Positions 1 to 9,720 are shown, counted from the first letter of the stretch. The stretch is DNA of 64,000 nt from Clostridia bacterium (GCA_024404145.1 JAKSQK010000005.1:1-64000); one strand, 5' to 3'. The notes: generated by a model from the letters alone, not told the origin. Numbers and translations are program-made.

Positions 1-69
1 AATACTATTCGTCTTGGAGTAGTTATAAAACCGTTACAACAAAGAAAAAATAATCTATTTTACGGGTAA
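1..69 (+). CDS. 3' end of an unidentified gene (partial)
   Basis: Frame 1 is open from the window edge to a TAA at 67-69 and gives 22 residues ending in LFYG. A strong terminator follows 30 bases later, which fits the end of a transcription unit entering from the left. Too little is visible to name a family, and a short open frame could occur by chance. Confidence 0.3.
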   Translation, partial: NTIRLGVVIKPLQQRKNNLFYG

Positions 70-98
70 AAACAAGAATATTTTCGATAAAGTTAAAT

Positions 99-134
99 AA
101 ATCTCCCTTTCAAATATACGAAAGGGAGATTTTT
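99..134 (+). terminator. Rho-independent terminator before nifJ
   Basis: A perfect 11-bp stem (ATCTCCCTTTC at 101-111 with its complement at 120-130) closes an 8-base loop and is followed by TTTT. It insulates nifJ from whatever lies upstream. Confidence 0.85.
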
Positions 135-189
135 CTACAAAAAAATGTGAAAAGTCAAGGGGTAAAAGCGAAAAAATGCAAAAATTTAG

Positions 190-218
190 TTTACAAATGT
201 TTATAAAAGTGTTATGAT
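190..218 (+). promoter_or_regulatory. Predicted sigma-A promoter of nifJ
   Basis: The -35 box TTTACA (190-195) and -10 box TATGAT (213-218) are 17 bases apart. The gene start is 75 bases further on. No palindromic operator is obvious in the leader. Confidence 0.7.
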
Positions 219-292
219 ATAAGAGTATGAGAATGTCCTAAATTATGTTTGGTTTTCTCTCGCATAATAATATTATTTTGGAGGAATATTTA

Positions 293-3200
293 ATGTCCAG
301 AAAATTCAAGACTATGGATGGTAACAACGCTGCGGCTCATGTTTCTTATGCGTTTACCGAAGTTGCCGGAATTTATCCGATAACGCCATCCAGCCCGATG
401 GCTGACTATGTTGACCAGTGGTCTGCACAGGGCTTAAAGAATATCTTTGGCACAACCGTTAAGGTTGCCGAGATGCAGTCGGAAGCAGGTGCTTCTGGTA
501 CTGTTCACGGTTCACTTGCAGCCGGTGCGCTTACCACAACCTACACCGCTTCTCAGGGTCTTTTACTTATGATTCCGAATATGTACAAAATCGCAGGTGA
601 ATTGCTTCCTTGCGTATTCCATGTATCTGCTCGTTGCGTAGCAAGTCATGCTCTTAACATTTTCGGCGATCATTCGGATGTATATGCATGTCGTCAAACC
701 GGTTTTGCTATGCTTGCCGAAACAAATCCGCAGGAAGTTATGGATTTGGGCGCCGTTGCTCATTTGGCTTCCATCAAGGGAAGAGTTCCGTTCATCAACT
801 TCTTCGATGGTTTCCGTACCTCTCATGAAATTCAGAAAATTCAGGTATGGGATTATGATGACCTTAAAGAAATGTGCGATATGGATGCTGTTGAGGCATT
901 CCGTAAGAGAGCGCTTAACCCTGAGCGCCCCGTTATGCGTGGTTCTCATGAAAACGGCGATATTTTCTTCCAGCATAGAGAGGCATGTAATAAGTATTAC
1001 GATGCAATGCCTTCAATTGTTGAAGAATATATGGATAAGGTTAACGCAAAACTCGGCACAGACTATAAACTCTTTAACTATTACGGCGCTCCCGATGCTG
1101 AGCGTGTAATAATCGCTATGGGCTCTATCTGCGATGTTGCAGAAGAAGTTATAGATTATTTAACCGCTAACGGCGAAAAGGTAGGTCTTGTAAAGGTTCG
1201 CCTTTACCGTCCTTTCAGCGCAGAAAAGCTTGTTGAAGCAATTCCCGCTACAACAAAGAAGATAGCAGTTCTTGACCGTACAAAAGAGCCCGGTGCTCTC
1301 GGCGAACCTCTTTATATGGATGTTGTCGGCGCTCTCGCTCAAACCGGAAGACATATTGATGTTGTAATCGGCGGAAGATACGGTCTCGGTTCTAAGGATA
1401 CTCCTCCTTCATCTGTTTTCGCTGTATATAACGAACTCAAAAAGGATGCTCCGAAGAATCAGTTTACTATCGGTATTGTTGATGATGTTACAAATCTTTC
1501 ACTTGCCGAAGAAGAAGCTCCGAATACCGCAGCCGAAGGCACAAAAGAATGCAAGTTCTGGGGCTTGGGCGGCGACGGTACTGTTGGCGCTAATAAAGAC
1601 TCTATCAAAATCATCGGCGACCATACCGACAAATATGTTCAGGCATATTTCCAGTATGACTCAAAGAAAACCGGCGGTATCACCATTTCTCACTTGCGTT
1701 TTGGCGATAAGCCGATAAAGAGCCCTTATTACATAAATAAGGCAGACTTCGTTGCTTGTCATAACCCCTCTTATGTTGTTAAGGGTTATAAGATGGTTAA
1801 CGATGTTAAACCGGGCGGTGTATTCCTCATCAACTGCCAGTGGACTCCTGAGGAACTCGACGAGCATATGCCTGCCGAAGCCAAGAGATACATTGCTAAA
1901 AATAATATTCAACTTTATACAGTTAACGCTATCGACCTTGCTGCTAAAATCGGTCTTGGTAAGCGTACCAATACCGTTTTGCAGTCCGCTTTCTTTGCTC
2001 TTTCCGAAGTTCTTCCCCGTGAAGAAGCTATCGGCTATATGAAGGAAAAAGCTCAGAAGTTTATGAAGAAGGGTATCGAAATCGTTAAGATGAACGAGAA
2101 TGCCATTGATGCCGGTGCAACAGCTTATGTTAAGATAGATGTTCCGAGCAGTTGGGCTAACGCTACCGATAAGGCAGATGCCGCAAAGACCGAAGGTCCT
2201 GCTAAACTTGCTAAGATGGTAGATTCCGTTATGAAGCCGGTTGGCCTTATGGACGGCGATTCTCTTCCTGTTTCGGCATTTGAAGACTATGCCGACGGTA
2301 CATTCGAACAGGGCGCTTCGGCTTATGAAAAGCGTGGCGTTGCCGTTATGGTACCGGAATGGAATAATGATACATGTATAGGATGTAACAAGTGTTCATT
2401 CGTTTGTCCTCATGCTACTATTCGTCCGTTTGCTCTCAGTAACGACGAAAAGGCAAAGGCACCCTCAACCCTTAAAGTTGCAACAAAAGAAAAACTTGTT
2501 ACAAATAAGGGCTATGCTTATACAATGACTGTATCTCCTCTCGATTGTATGGGTTGCGGAGTTTGTGTTGGCGTTTGTCCTACAAATTCTCTTAAAATGG
2601 CTCCTCAGGAAGGTCAGCTTGGCGAACAGGCATCATTTGATTACTGCGTTGCGAATGTAACCGAAAAGGCAGATGTTGCCTCAAGCGCTAACATCATTTC
2701 TTCTCAGTTTAAGAAGCCGTTGCTCGAATTCTCCGGCTCTTGCGCAGGTTGTGCAGAAACATCTTATGCCCGTCTTATTACACAGCTCTTCGGCGACAGA
2801 ATGTATATTTCAAATGCAACCGGTTGTTCTTCAATTTGGGGCGGTCCTGCCGCTACATCTCCTTATACAACTAATGCCGAAGGACATGGTCCTGCTTGGG
2901 CTAACTCGCTCTTCGAGGATAATGCCGAGCATGGCTACGGTATGTATTTAGGTCAAAATGCTATTCGTGAGCGTCTTATTGATGATGTTAAGGGAATAGT
3001 TGCTTCCGATAAGGCAGCAGCCGAAGTTAAGGCAGCAGGTGAAACATATCTTGCAACACTTAATGACGGTGAAGCAAACGCAAAAGCTTCAAGCGATTTA
3101 GTTGCCGCTATCAAGAAAGCCGGACCTATGTGCGAAAAGTGCAACGATGTTCTTAATAACAGCGAATATCTCTCAAAGAAATCCGTTTGGATTTTCGGTG

Positions 3201-3835
3201 GAGACGGTTGGGCTTACGATATCGGATTTGGCGGTCTTGACCATGTTCTTGCAAGTGGTAAAGATGTAAATGTTATGGTATTTGATACCGAAGTTTACTC
3301 TAATACAGGCGGTCAGGCATCTAAGGCATCAAATATCGGTCAGGTTGCTCAGTTTGCAGCCGCCGGTAAAGCAATCGCTAAGAAATCTCTTGCCGAAATT
3401 GCAATGTCTTACGGATATATCTATGTTGCTCAAATCGCTATGGGCGCTGACCAAAATCAGACCCTCAAAGCAATTAAGGAAGCCGAAGCATACAACGGTC
3501 CTTCGCTTATCATCGGTTATGCTCCTTGCGAAATGCATTCGATTAAGGGCGGTATGGTTAACTGCCAGAGCGAAATGAAGAAAGCCGTTGACTGCGGTTA
3601 TTGGGACCTCTTCCGTTATAATCCTGCTCTCAAAGCCGAAGGCAAATCTCCGTTTAGTCTTGACAGCAAACCTGCTACAACCGACTATAAGGAATTCATC
3701 TTGGGCGAAGCTCGTTATTCTTCTCTTACCCGCTCATTCCCCGAAAGAGCAGAAGAACTCTTTGATGTTGCAGCTGAAACTGCAAAAGAGCGTCGAGCTC
3801 ATCTTGAAAAATTGGTTGAGCTTTACGGCAAATAA
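293..3835 (+). CDS. nifJ: Pyruvate:ferredoxin (flavodoxin) oxidoreductase
   Basis: This one-polypeptide enzyme of 1180 residues oxidises pyruvate with CoA to acetyl-CoA and CO2 in the cytoplasm and reduces ferredoxin, the central step of anaerobic pyruvate use. An N-terminal pyrimidine-binding POR domain is followed by two [4Fe-4S] motifs near residues 694 (CIGCNKCSFVCP) and 752 (CMGCGVCVGVCP). The proximal cluster ligands GSCAGC lie near 813 and the thiamine-diphosphate motif GDGWAYDIG near 970, ahead of EVYSNTGGQ. The start is ATG 293 rather than the in-frame ATG at 245, because GGAGG at 280-284 sits 8 bases upstream. It is a single-gene unit with its own promoter and terminator. Codon use is more biased than in neighbouring genes, as expected for high expression. 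Confidence 0.97.
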   Translation: MSRKFKTMDGNNAAAHVSYAFTEVAGIYPITPSSPMADYVDQWSAQGLKNIFGTTVKVAEMQSEAGASGTVHGSLAAGALTTTYTASQGLLLMIPNMYKIAGELLPCVFHVSARCVASHALNIFGDHSDVYACRQTGFAMLAETNPQEVMDLGAVAHLASIKGRVPFINFFDGFRTSHEIQKIQVWDYDDLKEMCDMDAVEAFRKRALNPERPVMRGSHENGDIFFQHREACNKYYDAMPSIVEEYMDKVNAKLGTDYKLFNYYGAPDAERVIIAMGSICDVAEEVIDYLTANGEKVGLVKVRLYRPFSAEKLVEAIPATTKKIAVLDRTKEPGALGEPLYMDVVGALAQTGRHIDVVIGGRYGLGSKDTPPSSVFAVYNELKKDAPKNQFTIGIVDDVTNLSLAEEEAPNTAAEGTKECKFWGLGGDGTVGANKDSIKIIGDHTDKYVQAYFQYDSKKTGGITISHLRFGDKPIKSPYYINKADFVACHNPSYVVKGYKMVNDVKPGGVFLINCQWTPEELDEHMPAEAKRYIAKNNIQLYTVNAIDLAAKIGLGKRTNTVLQSAFFALSEVLPREEAIGYMKEKAQKFMKKGIEIVKMNENAIDAGATAYVKIDVPSSWANATDKADAAKTEGPAKLAKMVDSVMKPVGLMDGDSLPVSAFEDYADGTFEQGASAYEKRGVAVMVPEWNNDTCIGCNKCSFVCPHATIRPFALSNDEKAKAPSTLKVATKEKLVTNKGYAYTMTVSPLDCMGCGVCVGVCPTNSLKMAPQEGQLGEQASFDYCVANVTEKADVASSANIISSQFKKPLLEFSGSCAGCAETSYARLITQLFGDRMYISNATGCSSIWGGPAATSPYTTNAEGHGPAWANSLFEDNAEHGYGMYLGQNAIRERLIDDVKGIVASDKAAAEVKAAGETYLATLNDGEANAKASSDLVAAIKKAGPMCEKCNDVLNNSEYLSKKSVWIFGGDGWAYDIGFGGLDHVLASGKDVNVMVFDTEVYSNTGGQASKASNIGQVAQFAAAGKAIAKKSLAEIAMSYGYIYVAQIAMGADQNQTLKAIKEAEAYNGPSLIIGYAPCEMHSIKGGMVNCQSEMKKAVDCGYWDLFRYNPALKAEGKSPFSLDSKPATTDYKEFILGEARYSSLTRSFPERAEELFDVAAETAKERRAHLEKLVELYGK

Positions 3836-3850
3836 TATTTTTGCAATAAT

Positions 3851-3885
3851 AAACCGTCTGCCGAATTCGGCAGACGGTTTTTTAT
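3851..3885 (+). terminator. Terminator of nifJ
   Basis: The stem AAACCGTCTGCCG / CGGCAGACGGTTT with a short AATT-type loop is followed by a run of T. It separates nifJ from the convergent rlmH gene. Confidence 0.9.
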
Positions 3886-3897
3886 CATATAAAACTT

Positions 3898-4377
3898 TTA
3901 TTTATGATAGGTTGAGCCCTCATTTATCATAAAGCCCCTGTAAATCTGTTCTAATAGTATAATCCTGAATAATTGATGCGGAAATGTCATCTTTGAAAGA
4001 GAAAGCTTAAAATCGGCTTTCTCTTTTATTTTTTGCGATAACCCATAGGAACTTCCGATAATAAAACATATATTTTTACCGAAATTTGATAAATCACTTA
4101 TTTTTTCGGCAAATTCTTCGCTTGAAATATCTTTCCCTTCAACCATAAGCGCAAATGTATAATAATCTTTTGGTATTTTCTTTTCTATCATTTCCGCTTC
4201 AAAAGATAAAGCACTTTCAATTTGCGATGCCGAAGGATTATCGGGCAAAGAGAAGGGCGAAAGTTCCGTAATTTCCAAATCGCAAAATCTTGAAAGCCGT
4301 TTTTCGTATTCGCTCCAAGCATTTTTGAGATATTGTTCCTTTAATTTTCCGAGAGCAATAATTTTAATCTTAATCAA
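3898..4377 (-). CDS. rlmH: 23S rRNA (pseudouridine1915-N3)-methyltransferase RlmH
   Basis: RlmH is a small SPOUT methyltransferase that uses S-adenosylmethionine to methylate pseudouridine 1915 of 23S rRNA in helix 69. The 159-residue length is typical. The N-terminus MIKIKIIALGKLK, the knot region with IIGSSYGLS and the C-terminal YHK all match the family. The start codon is TTG at 4377, overlapping the stop of the upstream hydrolase gene by 4 bases, so the two are translationally coupled. RlmH beside a WalJ-type hydrolase is a common Firmicutes arrangement. Confidence 0.95.
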   Translation of the reverse strand: MIKIKIIALGKLKEQYLKNAWSEYEKRLSRFCDLEITELSPFSLPDNPSASQIESALSFEAEMIEKKIPKDYYTFALMVEGKDISSEEFAEKISDLSNFGKNICFIIGSSYGLSQKIKEKADFKLSLSKMTFPHQLFRIILLEQIYRGFMINEGSTYHK

Positions 4378-5162
4378 AACGGTATAACCTCATTATTATT
4401 AGGATTTGCGGTGCTGAGCAAATAATCGCTGTTTATTTTTGCGCCCTTTACGGCAAGGGAAGTTTTGGCAGTATTAAGCGCTAACAGAGGAGTGTTGTTG
4501 TTTTGGCTTAAATGACCTAAGATAAAACGGTTGGTACCGCTTTCTAAAAGTCGGGGCAAGAACTCAGCGCAGGTTGTGTTGGAAAGATGGCCTTTATCGG
4601 ACAAAATTCTCGCTTTAAGATAGGGCGGATATATTCCGTTTTTGAGCATAGTTATATCGTGGTTTGATTCTATAAGACAAATATTCGAGCCCAAAAGATT
4701 ATTTACCGTATCTTCGGTTAAAATCCCCGTATCTGTGCATACAGATACTTTTGCACCGTTTTGAGCCGTAAAAGAATATCCGCTCGAACCGATACAGTCG
4801 TGGCTTGTTGCAAATCTTGAAACAACGGTGCTTCCTATCTCAATTTCGGTACCGTCTAAACCAATAGCATCGCATCGGCTCGGCAAAGAGTCTATTCTCG
4901 CCAAAGCATGAAGCGTTTCATTTGAGGCAAAGAGCGGAATATTGTTGTTTTTAAGAAATGTTTTTAGCCCTGCAATATGGTCGTAATGTTCGTGGGTAAT
5001 AAAAATTCCTCTGATTTCGCTTAAATCTCCGCCGATTTTTTCAAGCGCCAAAAGGAATGACTTATATGAGCAACCCATATCTACTAAAAAACTTCCGCCA
5101 TCTACCGAGATATAGGTGCAGTTTGCTTTTGAACCGCTGAAAAGCGGACAAATCCTTGACAT
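4374..5162 (-). CDS. walJ: MBL-fold metallohydrolase, WalJ/YycJ type
   Basis: This 262-residue metallo-beta-lactamase-fold protein carries the metal-binding motif THEHYDH and later conserved GHLS histidines. The family is related to WalJ (YycJ), reported as an exonuclease tied to genome maintenance or cell-wall control, but its exact substrate is unsettled. I start it at ATG 5162 because AAAGGAG lies 8 bases upstream; a GTG at 5171 overlaps that Shine-Dalgarno and is unlikely. No WalK/WalR two-component genes are in this window, unlike the Bacillus setting. Confidence 0.85.
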   Translation of the reverse strand: MSRICPLFSGSKANCTYISVDGGSFLVDMGCSYKSFLLALEKIGGDLSEIRGIFITHEHYDHIAGLKTFLKNNNIPLFASNETLHALARIDSLPSRCDAIGLDGTEIEIGSTVVSRFATSHDCIGSSGYSFTAQNGAKVSVCTDTGILTEDTVNNLLGSNICLIESNHDITMLKNGIYPPYLKARILSDKGHLSNTTCAEFLPRLLESGTNRFILGHLSQNNNTPLLALNTAKTSLAVKGAKINSDYLLSTANPNNNEVIPF

Positions 5163-5189
5163 AAGTTCCACTCCTTTTTCATAAAAATA

Positions 5190-5217
5190 TAGTGTGGCAA
5201 AAAAATTGCCACACTGA
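5190..5217 (-). terminator. Terminator of murA
   Basis: The inverted repeat GTGTGGCAA / TTGCCACAC (5192-5200 with 5206-5214), read leftward, precedes TATATTTTT. It lies between the murA stop and the walJ-type start. Some read-through into walJ-rlmH is likely because no clear promoter fits in the short gap. Confidence 0.6.
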
Positions 5218-5222
5218 TAATA

Positions 5223-6509
5223 TCAGGCATTTTTTTGAATTCCAAATTCGTTATGGTCGTCAATTCGTTTGATATCGGCGCCAAGAGCCGTAAGTTTTTC
5301 AGCAAATCTTTCGTATCCTCTGTCGATATGCTCAATATCTTCTACTGTTGTCTGTCCGTTTGCCATAAGACCGGCAATAATCATTGCGGCACCTGCCCGA
5401 AGGTCAACCGACTTAACGGGAGCGCCGTTCAGTTTATTTACGCCCGTAACAACAGCGGACTTTCCGTCAAGCTGGATATCTGCACCCATAAGTACAAGTT
5501 GTTCAACATATCGGAAACGGTTATCCCAAACGCCTTCGGTTACAATGCTTGTACCGTCGGCGACAGTTAAAAGGGTTGCAAACTGCGGCTGCATATCCGT
5601 AGGAAATCCCGGATGCGGCATAGTTTTTATATTGCATTTTTTGGGCTTTGAAGTCATTTTAACCCGTACCGATTCATCGTTTTCGGTAATCTCGGCACCG
5701 ACTTCAATAAGTTTTGCAATGATAGATTCCAAATGTTTTGGAGTTACATTGTTGATAAGAACATCGCCCATTGTAGCGGCGGCGGCAACCATATATGTTC
5801 CCGCTTCTATCTGGTCGGGAATAATACTGTAATTTGCGCCGTTTAAGTTTGATACACCACGGATTTTGATAACACCGGTACCGGCGCCCATAATATTTGC
5901 ACCCATAGAGTTTAGGAAGTTAGCAAGGTCAACGATATGCGGTTCTCTTGCGGCATTTTCAATTATGGTAAGCCCTTCGGCTTTTGTTGCCGCTAACATA
6001 ATATTTATTGTAGCACCTACCGAAACAACATCAAGATATACCGAACATCCTTTAAGCTTGAAAGCACGGGCATCTACCATTCCGTTTTCTATGGTAACCT
6101 TTGCGCCAAGTGCTTCAAAACCTTTAATATGTTGGTCAATAGGTCTTACTCCGAAATTGCAACCGCCGGGAGGCGAAACCCTTGCTTTATTGTTTCTGCC
6201 GAGCAGGGCACCTAAGAAATAGCTCGAAGCACGCATACCCTCGGCTATTTCCTTTGAAACAACAAAAGAGTTGACACTTCTCGGGTCAATCTGAACGGTA
6301 TTTTTATCTATTGCTTTTATTTCGGCGCCAAGCGATTTCAACGCATTTAATGAAGATGAAACATCGGATATTTCAGGCAGATTTTCTATTATACATGTCT
6401 CATCGCATAGCAAAACAGCGGGGATAATAGCTACCGCCGCATTTTTTGCGCCGCTTATATTAACAGTACCTTTAAGAGGGAAACCGCCGTTTATAACAAA
6501 TTTTTCCAA
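5223..6509 (-). CDS. murA: UDP-N-acetylglucosamine 1-carboxyvinyltransferase
   Basis: MurA transfers enolpyruvate from phosphoenolpyruvate to UDP-GlcNAc, the first committed step of peptidoglycan precursor synthesis in the cytoplasm. The 428-residue protein has the two-domain EPSP-synthase-like fold. The active-site loop GGCNFGVRPIDQH near residue 115 keeps the cysteine that fosfomycin alkylates, so a sensitive enzyme is predicted. The N-terminal substrate motif GGFPLKGTVNISGAKNAA is intact. The start is TTG 6509 with GGAAGTG five bases upstream. In Bacillus, murAA and spoIID are neighbours; here spoIID lies nearby but on the other strand, separated by a membrane-protein gene. Confidence 0.96.
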   Translation of the reverse strand: MEKFVINGGFPLKGTVNISGAKNAAVAIIPAVLLCDETCIIENLPEISDVSSSLNALKSLGAEIKAIDKNTVQIDPRSVNSFVVSKEIAEGMRASSYFLGALLGRNNKARVSPPGGCNFGVRPIDQHIKGFEALGAKVTIENGMVDARAFKLKGCSVYLDVVSVGATINIMLAATKAEGLTIIENAAREPHIVDLANFLNSMGANIMGAGTGVIKIRGVSNLNGANYSIIPDQIEAGTYMVAAAATMGDVLINNVTPKHLESIIAKLIEVGAEITENDESVRVKMTSKPKKCNIKTMPHPGFPTDMQPQFATLLTVADGTSIVTEGVWDNRFRYVEQLVLMGADIQLDGKSAVVTGVNKLNGAPVKSVDLRAGAAMIIAGLMANGQTTVEDIEHIDRGYERFAEKLTALGADIKRIDDHNEFGIQKNA

Positions 6510-6586
6510 ACTAACACTTCCGTTTTAATTCATAGCTTACTTTATATTATATCCTAGGATATGGCGAAAAATCGGACTATTTATTA

Positions 6587-7444
6587 TTAAAATTTATTTT
6601 TTGGGGATAGTTCGGTAGGCAAGACTCTTGCGCTTTCATCGTTATTTCTTTTTCTTTTGATGAGATTACTGTTTGCAAAAAAAGCATTCAAAAATGTCAA
6701 AACAAATATACCGGTTGAAACGAAAACGAGCATAAACGAAAAGTCGTTATGAAGAACAGACTGTTTTCCGGCAACGATGGCGATAAGTTGCGGTATCGCA
6801 AATGTTTCGCAAAAAGTAGCGGACAAAAATCCCAAAAGCATAAGCAGTTTAGGTCTTTTGCTGTTTGAATTAATATTATTTGCGATTTTAGCAAAGTAGA
6901 GCATGAAAACTGTTGTTGAGGTGGTTGCCAAAATCATTAAAGCATTTTCAGAAATAATCGGCGTTTTTGAAATTCTTACATAGGAATAAATCATTAAGAT
7001 AATCCAGTAAATAAGGGGAGCGATATAAAAAATCCTTTTGATATGGAAATATACGAATTTTTTGGCAGAATATAAGAGGAAAAACACACCGACTATAATA
7101 TTTACTGCGATGACAATAATATTAAAAATTTGAGAAAATGAAAAACCGCCGATTTTTGTGTAGAGCGAAAAAGCCCTTACGAACATACAAACACCAACTA
7201 AAAAAGACGATACGGAAATGCCCGTATTAACCCTCGGCATTTTTAGCGGACATCGCTTTATTTTGAAAGCAAAACCGCCGAAAACTATTGTCAGTAAAAA
7301 TAAAAGAAACGACAAAAACAACGGTTTGCTGCTTACGAAAAAGCCGGTTCGAACATCTGACGACTGAAAAATCTGAACAGTTCTGAGAAGAACCGAAATC
7401 GTAGCTATCAGGTAAAGTATGGAAAAATAATATTTAGTTTTCAT
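6587..7444 (-). CDS. Multi-pass membrane protein of unknown function
   Basis: I do not recognise this 285-residue protein. It has about eight hydrophobic segments spread along its whole length and short polar loops, with a basic, polar C-terminal tail (KRKRNNDESARV). No catalytic motif stands out. GAGG lies just upstream of ATG 7444. It sits between murA and the divergent spoIID, sharing a roughly 115-bp intergenic region with the latter, which must hold both promoters. A sporulation link is only a guess from position. Confidence 0.7.
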   Translation of the reverse strand: MKTKYYFSILYLIATISVLLRTVQIFQSSDVRTGFFVSSKPLFLSFLLFLLTIVFGGFAFKIKRCPLKMPRVNTGISVSSFLVGVCMFVRAFSLYTKIGGFSFSQIFNIIVIAVNIIVGVFFLLYSAKKFVYFHIKRIFYIAPLIYWIILMIYSYVRISKTPIISENALMILATTSTTVFMLYFAKIANNINSNSKRPKLLMLLGFLSATFCETFAIPQLIAIVAGKQSVLHNDFSFMLVFVSTGIFVLTFLNAFFANSNLIKRKRNNDESARVLPTELSPKNKF

Positions 7445-7559
7445 AAGTTAACCTCGATTATATGTGAAATACGCAAAATAATTATTATATAATATTATAT
7501 ATATAATATCTAATTTATGGTAAAAAGTCAATAGAAAACAATAAGGAAAAGGTAATATT

Positions 7560-8492
7560 ATGAAAAAGTTTATTTTTGGGTTCTTAATCATATTTTTCAT
7601 CTGTCTTGTATTGCCACTGTCGGTTAAAAATACCGATAAAAAAAATAAAACCGCCGTTATGGCGGTTAACAATGATACCTTTTATGAAAACAGTCGGGAT
7701 AATAAGTTCAAAGTTTTAATAACAAAAACAAATAAGACGGTTGAGCTTGAAGCAAAAGATTATGTATTCGGCTGTGTTGCATCGGAAATGCCGATAAGTT
7801 ATCATGAAGAGGCGCTGAAAGCTCAGGCGGTAGCTTCTTATACTTATGCTTTGAGGAAAAAGGAAAAAAGCAAAAAAGATTATGATTTAACCGATGATTA
7901 TAAGAAAGACCAATGCTACAAATCGGACGAGGAAATAAAGAAAAATTGGGGCAAAAACTACCAAAAAAACAAAGAAAAACTACAAAAAATAATAGATGAG
8001 GTATTAGGTCAGAAGTTGATTTATAACGGTCAAACGGCACTTGCGGTTTACCATTCTGTTTCCTGCGGAAAAACGCTCAGTTCAAAAGAGGTTTGGGGTA
8101 GCGAAATTCCTTATCTTGTTTCGCAAGACAGTTCTTTTGATAAACTTGCAGAAAAATATAAAACTGAGGTTTCGGTTAAAACCGATACTTTTATAAAGGA
8201 TTTTGCCATTCAAAACATAAAGGGCTTAAAATCTGAAAAAAGCCAAAACGGAAGAACCGATTTTCTTGTATCAGAAGATAAAAAGATAGATTCTTCAAAA
8301 ATTGCGGAAAAATACGGTCTTCGTTCATGCTGTTTTGATGTTTCGGTAAAAAAAGACAAGATGATATTTACGGTTTACGGCTATGGCCATGGGGTTGGAA
8401 TGAGTCAGAACGGTGCCGACTATATGGCAAAAAACGGCAGTAATTATAAAGAAATTTTACTCCATTATTATAAGGGGTGCGAGATTAAATAA
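7560..8492 (+). CDS. spoIID: SpoIID-type sporulation peptidoglycan lytic transglycosylase
   Basis: In sporulating Firmicutes, SpoIID works with SpoIIM and SpoIIP to degrade septal peptidoglycan during engulfment. The 310-residue protein has one N-terminal membrane anchor (about residues 3-22). The SpoIID domain follows, with EALKAQAVASYTYAL, the segment SVSCGKTLSSKEVWG and the C-terminal GYGHGVGMSQNGA. The charged stretch at about 95-150 is lysine-rich, as in relatives. It starts at ATG 7560 behind AAGG/AGGT and ends directly against the convergent antiporter gene with no terminator between. Confidence 0.9.
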   Translation: MKKFIFGFLIIFFICLVLPLSVKNTDKKNKTAVMAVNNDTFYENSRDNKFKVLITKTNKTVELEAKDYVFGCVASEMPISYHEEALKAQAVASYTYALRKKEKSKKDYDLTDDYKKDQCYKSDEEIKKNWGKNYQKNKEKLQKIIDEVLGQKLIYNGQTALAVYHSVSCGKTLSSKEVWGSEIPYLVSQDSSFDKLAEKYKTEVSVKTDTFIKDFAIQNIKGLKSEKSQNGRTDFLVSEDKKIDSSKIAEKYGLRSCCFDVSVKKDKMIFTVYGYGHGVGMSQNGADYMAKNGSNYKEILLHYYKGCEIK

Positions 8493-9674
8493 TTATTCCG
8501 ATTTTGCTTTGTTTTTGTAACAAAATTTAAGCATTACAGGCGTTGAGAGGGCGACGAAAACAACGCATAAAACAATTGCCGGAAGAAGTTTTTCGCTTAT
8601 GTAACCGGCGGTAATTCCTTTTTGCGCAACCATCAAAGCAACCTCTCCTCTTGCTACCATTCCAACACCGATTTTAAGCGAATCCGACCAGTCCATTTTA
8701 CATATTTTTGCCGCAACTCCGCAGCCGATTATTTTAGAAGCAACAGCCCCCAAAATAAGAAGAACGGCAAAAATTACGATTTTTGGAGTAATACCGGCAA
8801 TGTTTGTTTTAAGGCCTATACCCGCAAAGAAAACGGGGGAGAAGAGTACATATGATGCAACCGTAACTTTTTTGGCAACAAACTGTCTGGTGTCGGTAAG
8901 GTTACAAAGGATAACACCGGCAAAATATGCGCCGGTTATATCTGCAACGCCGAAAAAATGCTCTGCGCAAAATGCCATTAAAAAACAGAAAGCAAGTGCC
9001 CATACAGCAAGTCGTCTTGTGTTTGCATGATTTACCGATATCCTCTTAAAAATGTTATAAACAATAAATCCTACAACAACCGCAAAAACGAAGAAAAGCA
9101 GTATTTTAAGTATAACAATTCCCGGCTTGACCGAAGTATCTCCGACACCCGTTAAAACACTTAAAACAACTATTCCGATAATATCGTCTATTATCGCTGC
9201 CGAAAGGAGAGTTGTTCCGACCTTTGTTTTTAATTTTCCCATTTCGTTAAGCGTTTCAACCGTTATGCTGACACTTGTTGCGGAAAAAACAACTCCGATA
9301 AATGCCGCTTTCATAAGCGATGCAAATTTGAGAGTTTCGGCAAAGAATAAAAGATAAATTCCGCCGCAGAACAGAATGGGAACAAAAACACCCATAATGG
9401 CTATTAAACAAGCGGCAAGTCCTGTATTTTTGAGCTCGTTTATGTCGGTATCAATACCGGCGATAAACATAAGCATAATAACGCCTATTTCGGCGGTTTT
9501 AACAAGAAAATCGCTTTCTTGGAGAATTCCGAGACAGCTCGGCCCCAATAAAACACCGGCAACAAGAGCGCCAACAACCTGAGGCAAATGCACCTTTGCG
9601 GTTATAAGTCCGAAAAGTTTTGTGAATAAAAGTATTAACGCTAATGCAAGTAGAAATGTATAGTTCAAAGTCAT
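8493..9674 (-). CDS. Cation:proton antiporter, CPA2 (Kef/NapA) family
   Basis: This is an integral membrane antiporter of about 393 residues with roughly 12-13 hydrophobic segments, exchanging Na+ or K+ for protons. The N-terminal LHLPQVVG-like region and the SIDDIIGIVVLS segment with paired Asp residues (the ion-binding site in this family) support the call, as does the late VGMVARGEVALMVAQKG motif. It lacks the RCK/TrkA-N regulatory domain of true KefB/KefC, so it resembles shorter NapA/GerN-type proteins; GerN-like antiporters can act in spore germination. I place the start at ATG 9674; an in-frame TTG at 9686 would add four residues. Confidence 0.88.
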   Translation of the reverse strand: MTLNYTFLLALALILLFTKLFGLITAKVHLPQVVGALVAGVLLGPSCLGILQESDFLVKTAEIGVIMLMFIAGIDTDINELKNTGLAACLIAIMGVFVPILFCGGIYLLFFAETLKFASLMKAAFIGVVFSATSVSITVETLNEMGKLKTKVGTTLLSAAIIDDIIGIVVLSVLTGVGDTSVKPGIVILKILLFFVFAVVVGFIVYNIFKRISVNHANTRRLAVWALAFCFLMAFCAEHFFGVADITGAYFAGVILCNLTDTRQFVAKKVTVASYVLFSPVFFAGIGLKTNIAGITPKIVIFAVLLILGAVASKIIGCGVAAKICKMDWSDSLKIGVGMVARGEVALMVAQKGITAGYISEKLLPAIVLCVVFVALSTPVMLKFCYKNKAKSE

Positions 9675-9698
9675 TACTTCTTTCAAAGGAAATATTAA

Positions 9699-9720
9699 GG
9701 GAACATCGAAAGATGTTCCC
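9699..9720 (-). terminator. Terminator of the DUF1846 gene
   Basis: The perfect inverted repeat GGGAACATC / GATGTTCCC closes a four-base loop and, read leftward, is followed by the weakly T-rich TTAATATTT. It lies between the DUF1846 stop and the antiporter start. Confidence 0.65.

Noticed and set aside
563-976. Leftward 137-residue ORF inside nifJ
   Set aside because: It is a shadow of the strongly coding nifJ frame, with no ribosome site and no family match.
8493-9674. KefB/KefC glutathione-gated potassium channel
   Set aside because: The protein lacks the C-terminal RCK/TrkA-N domain and is shorter; a general CPA2 antiporter fits better.
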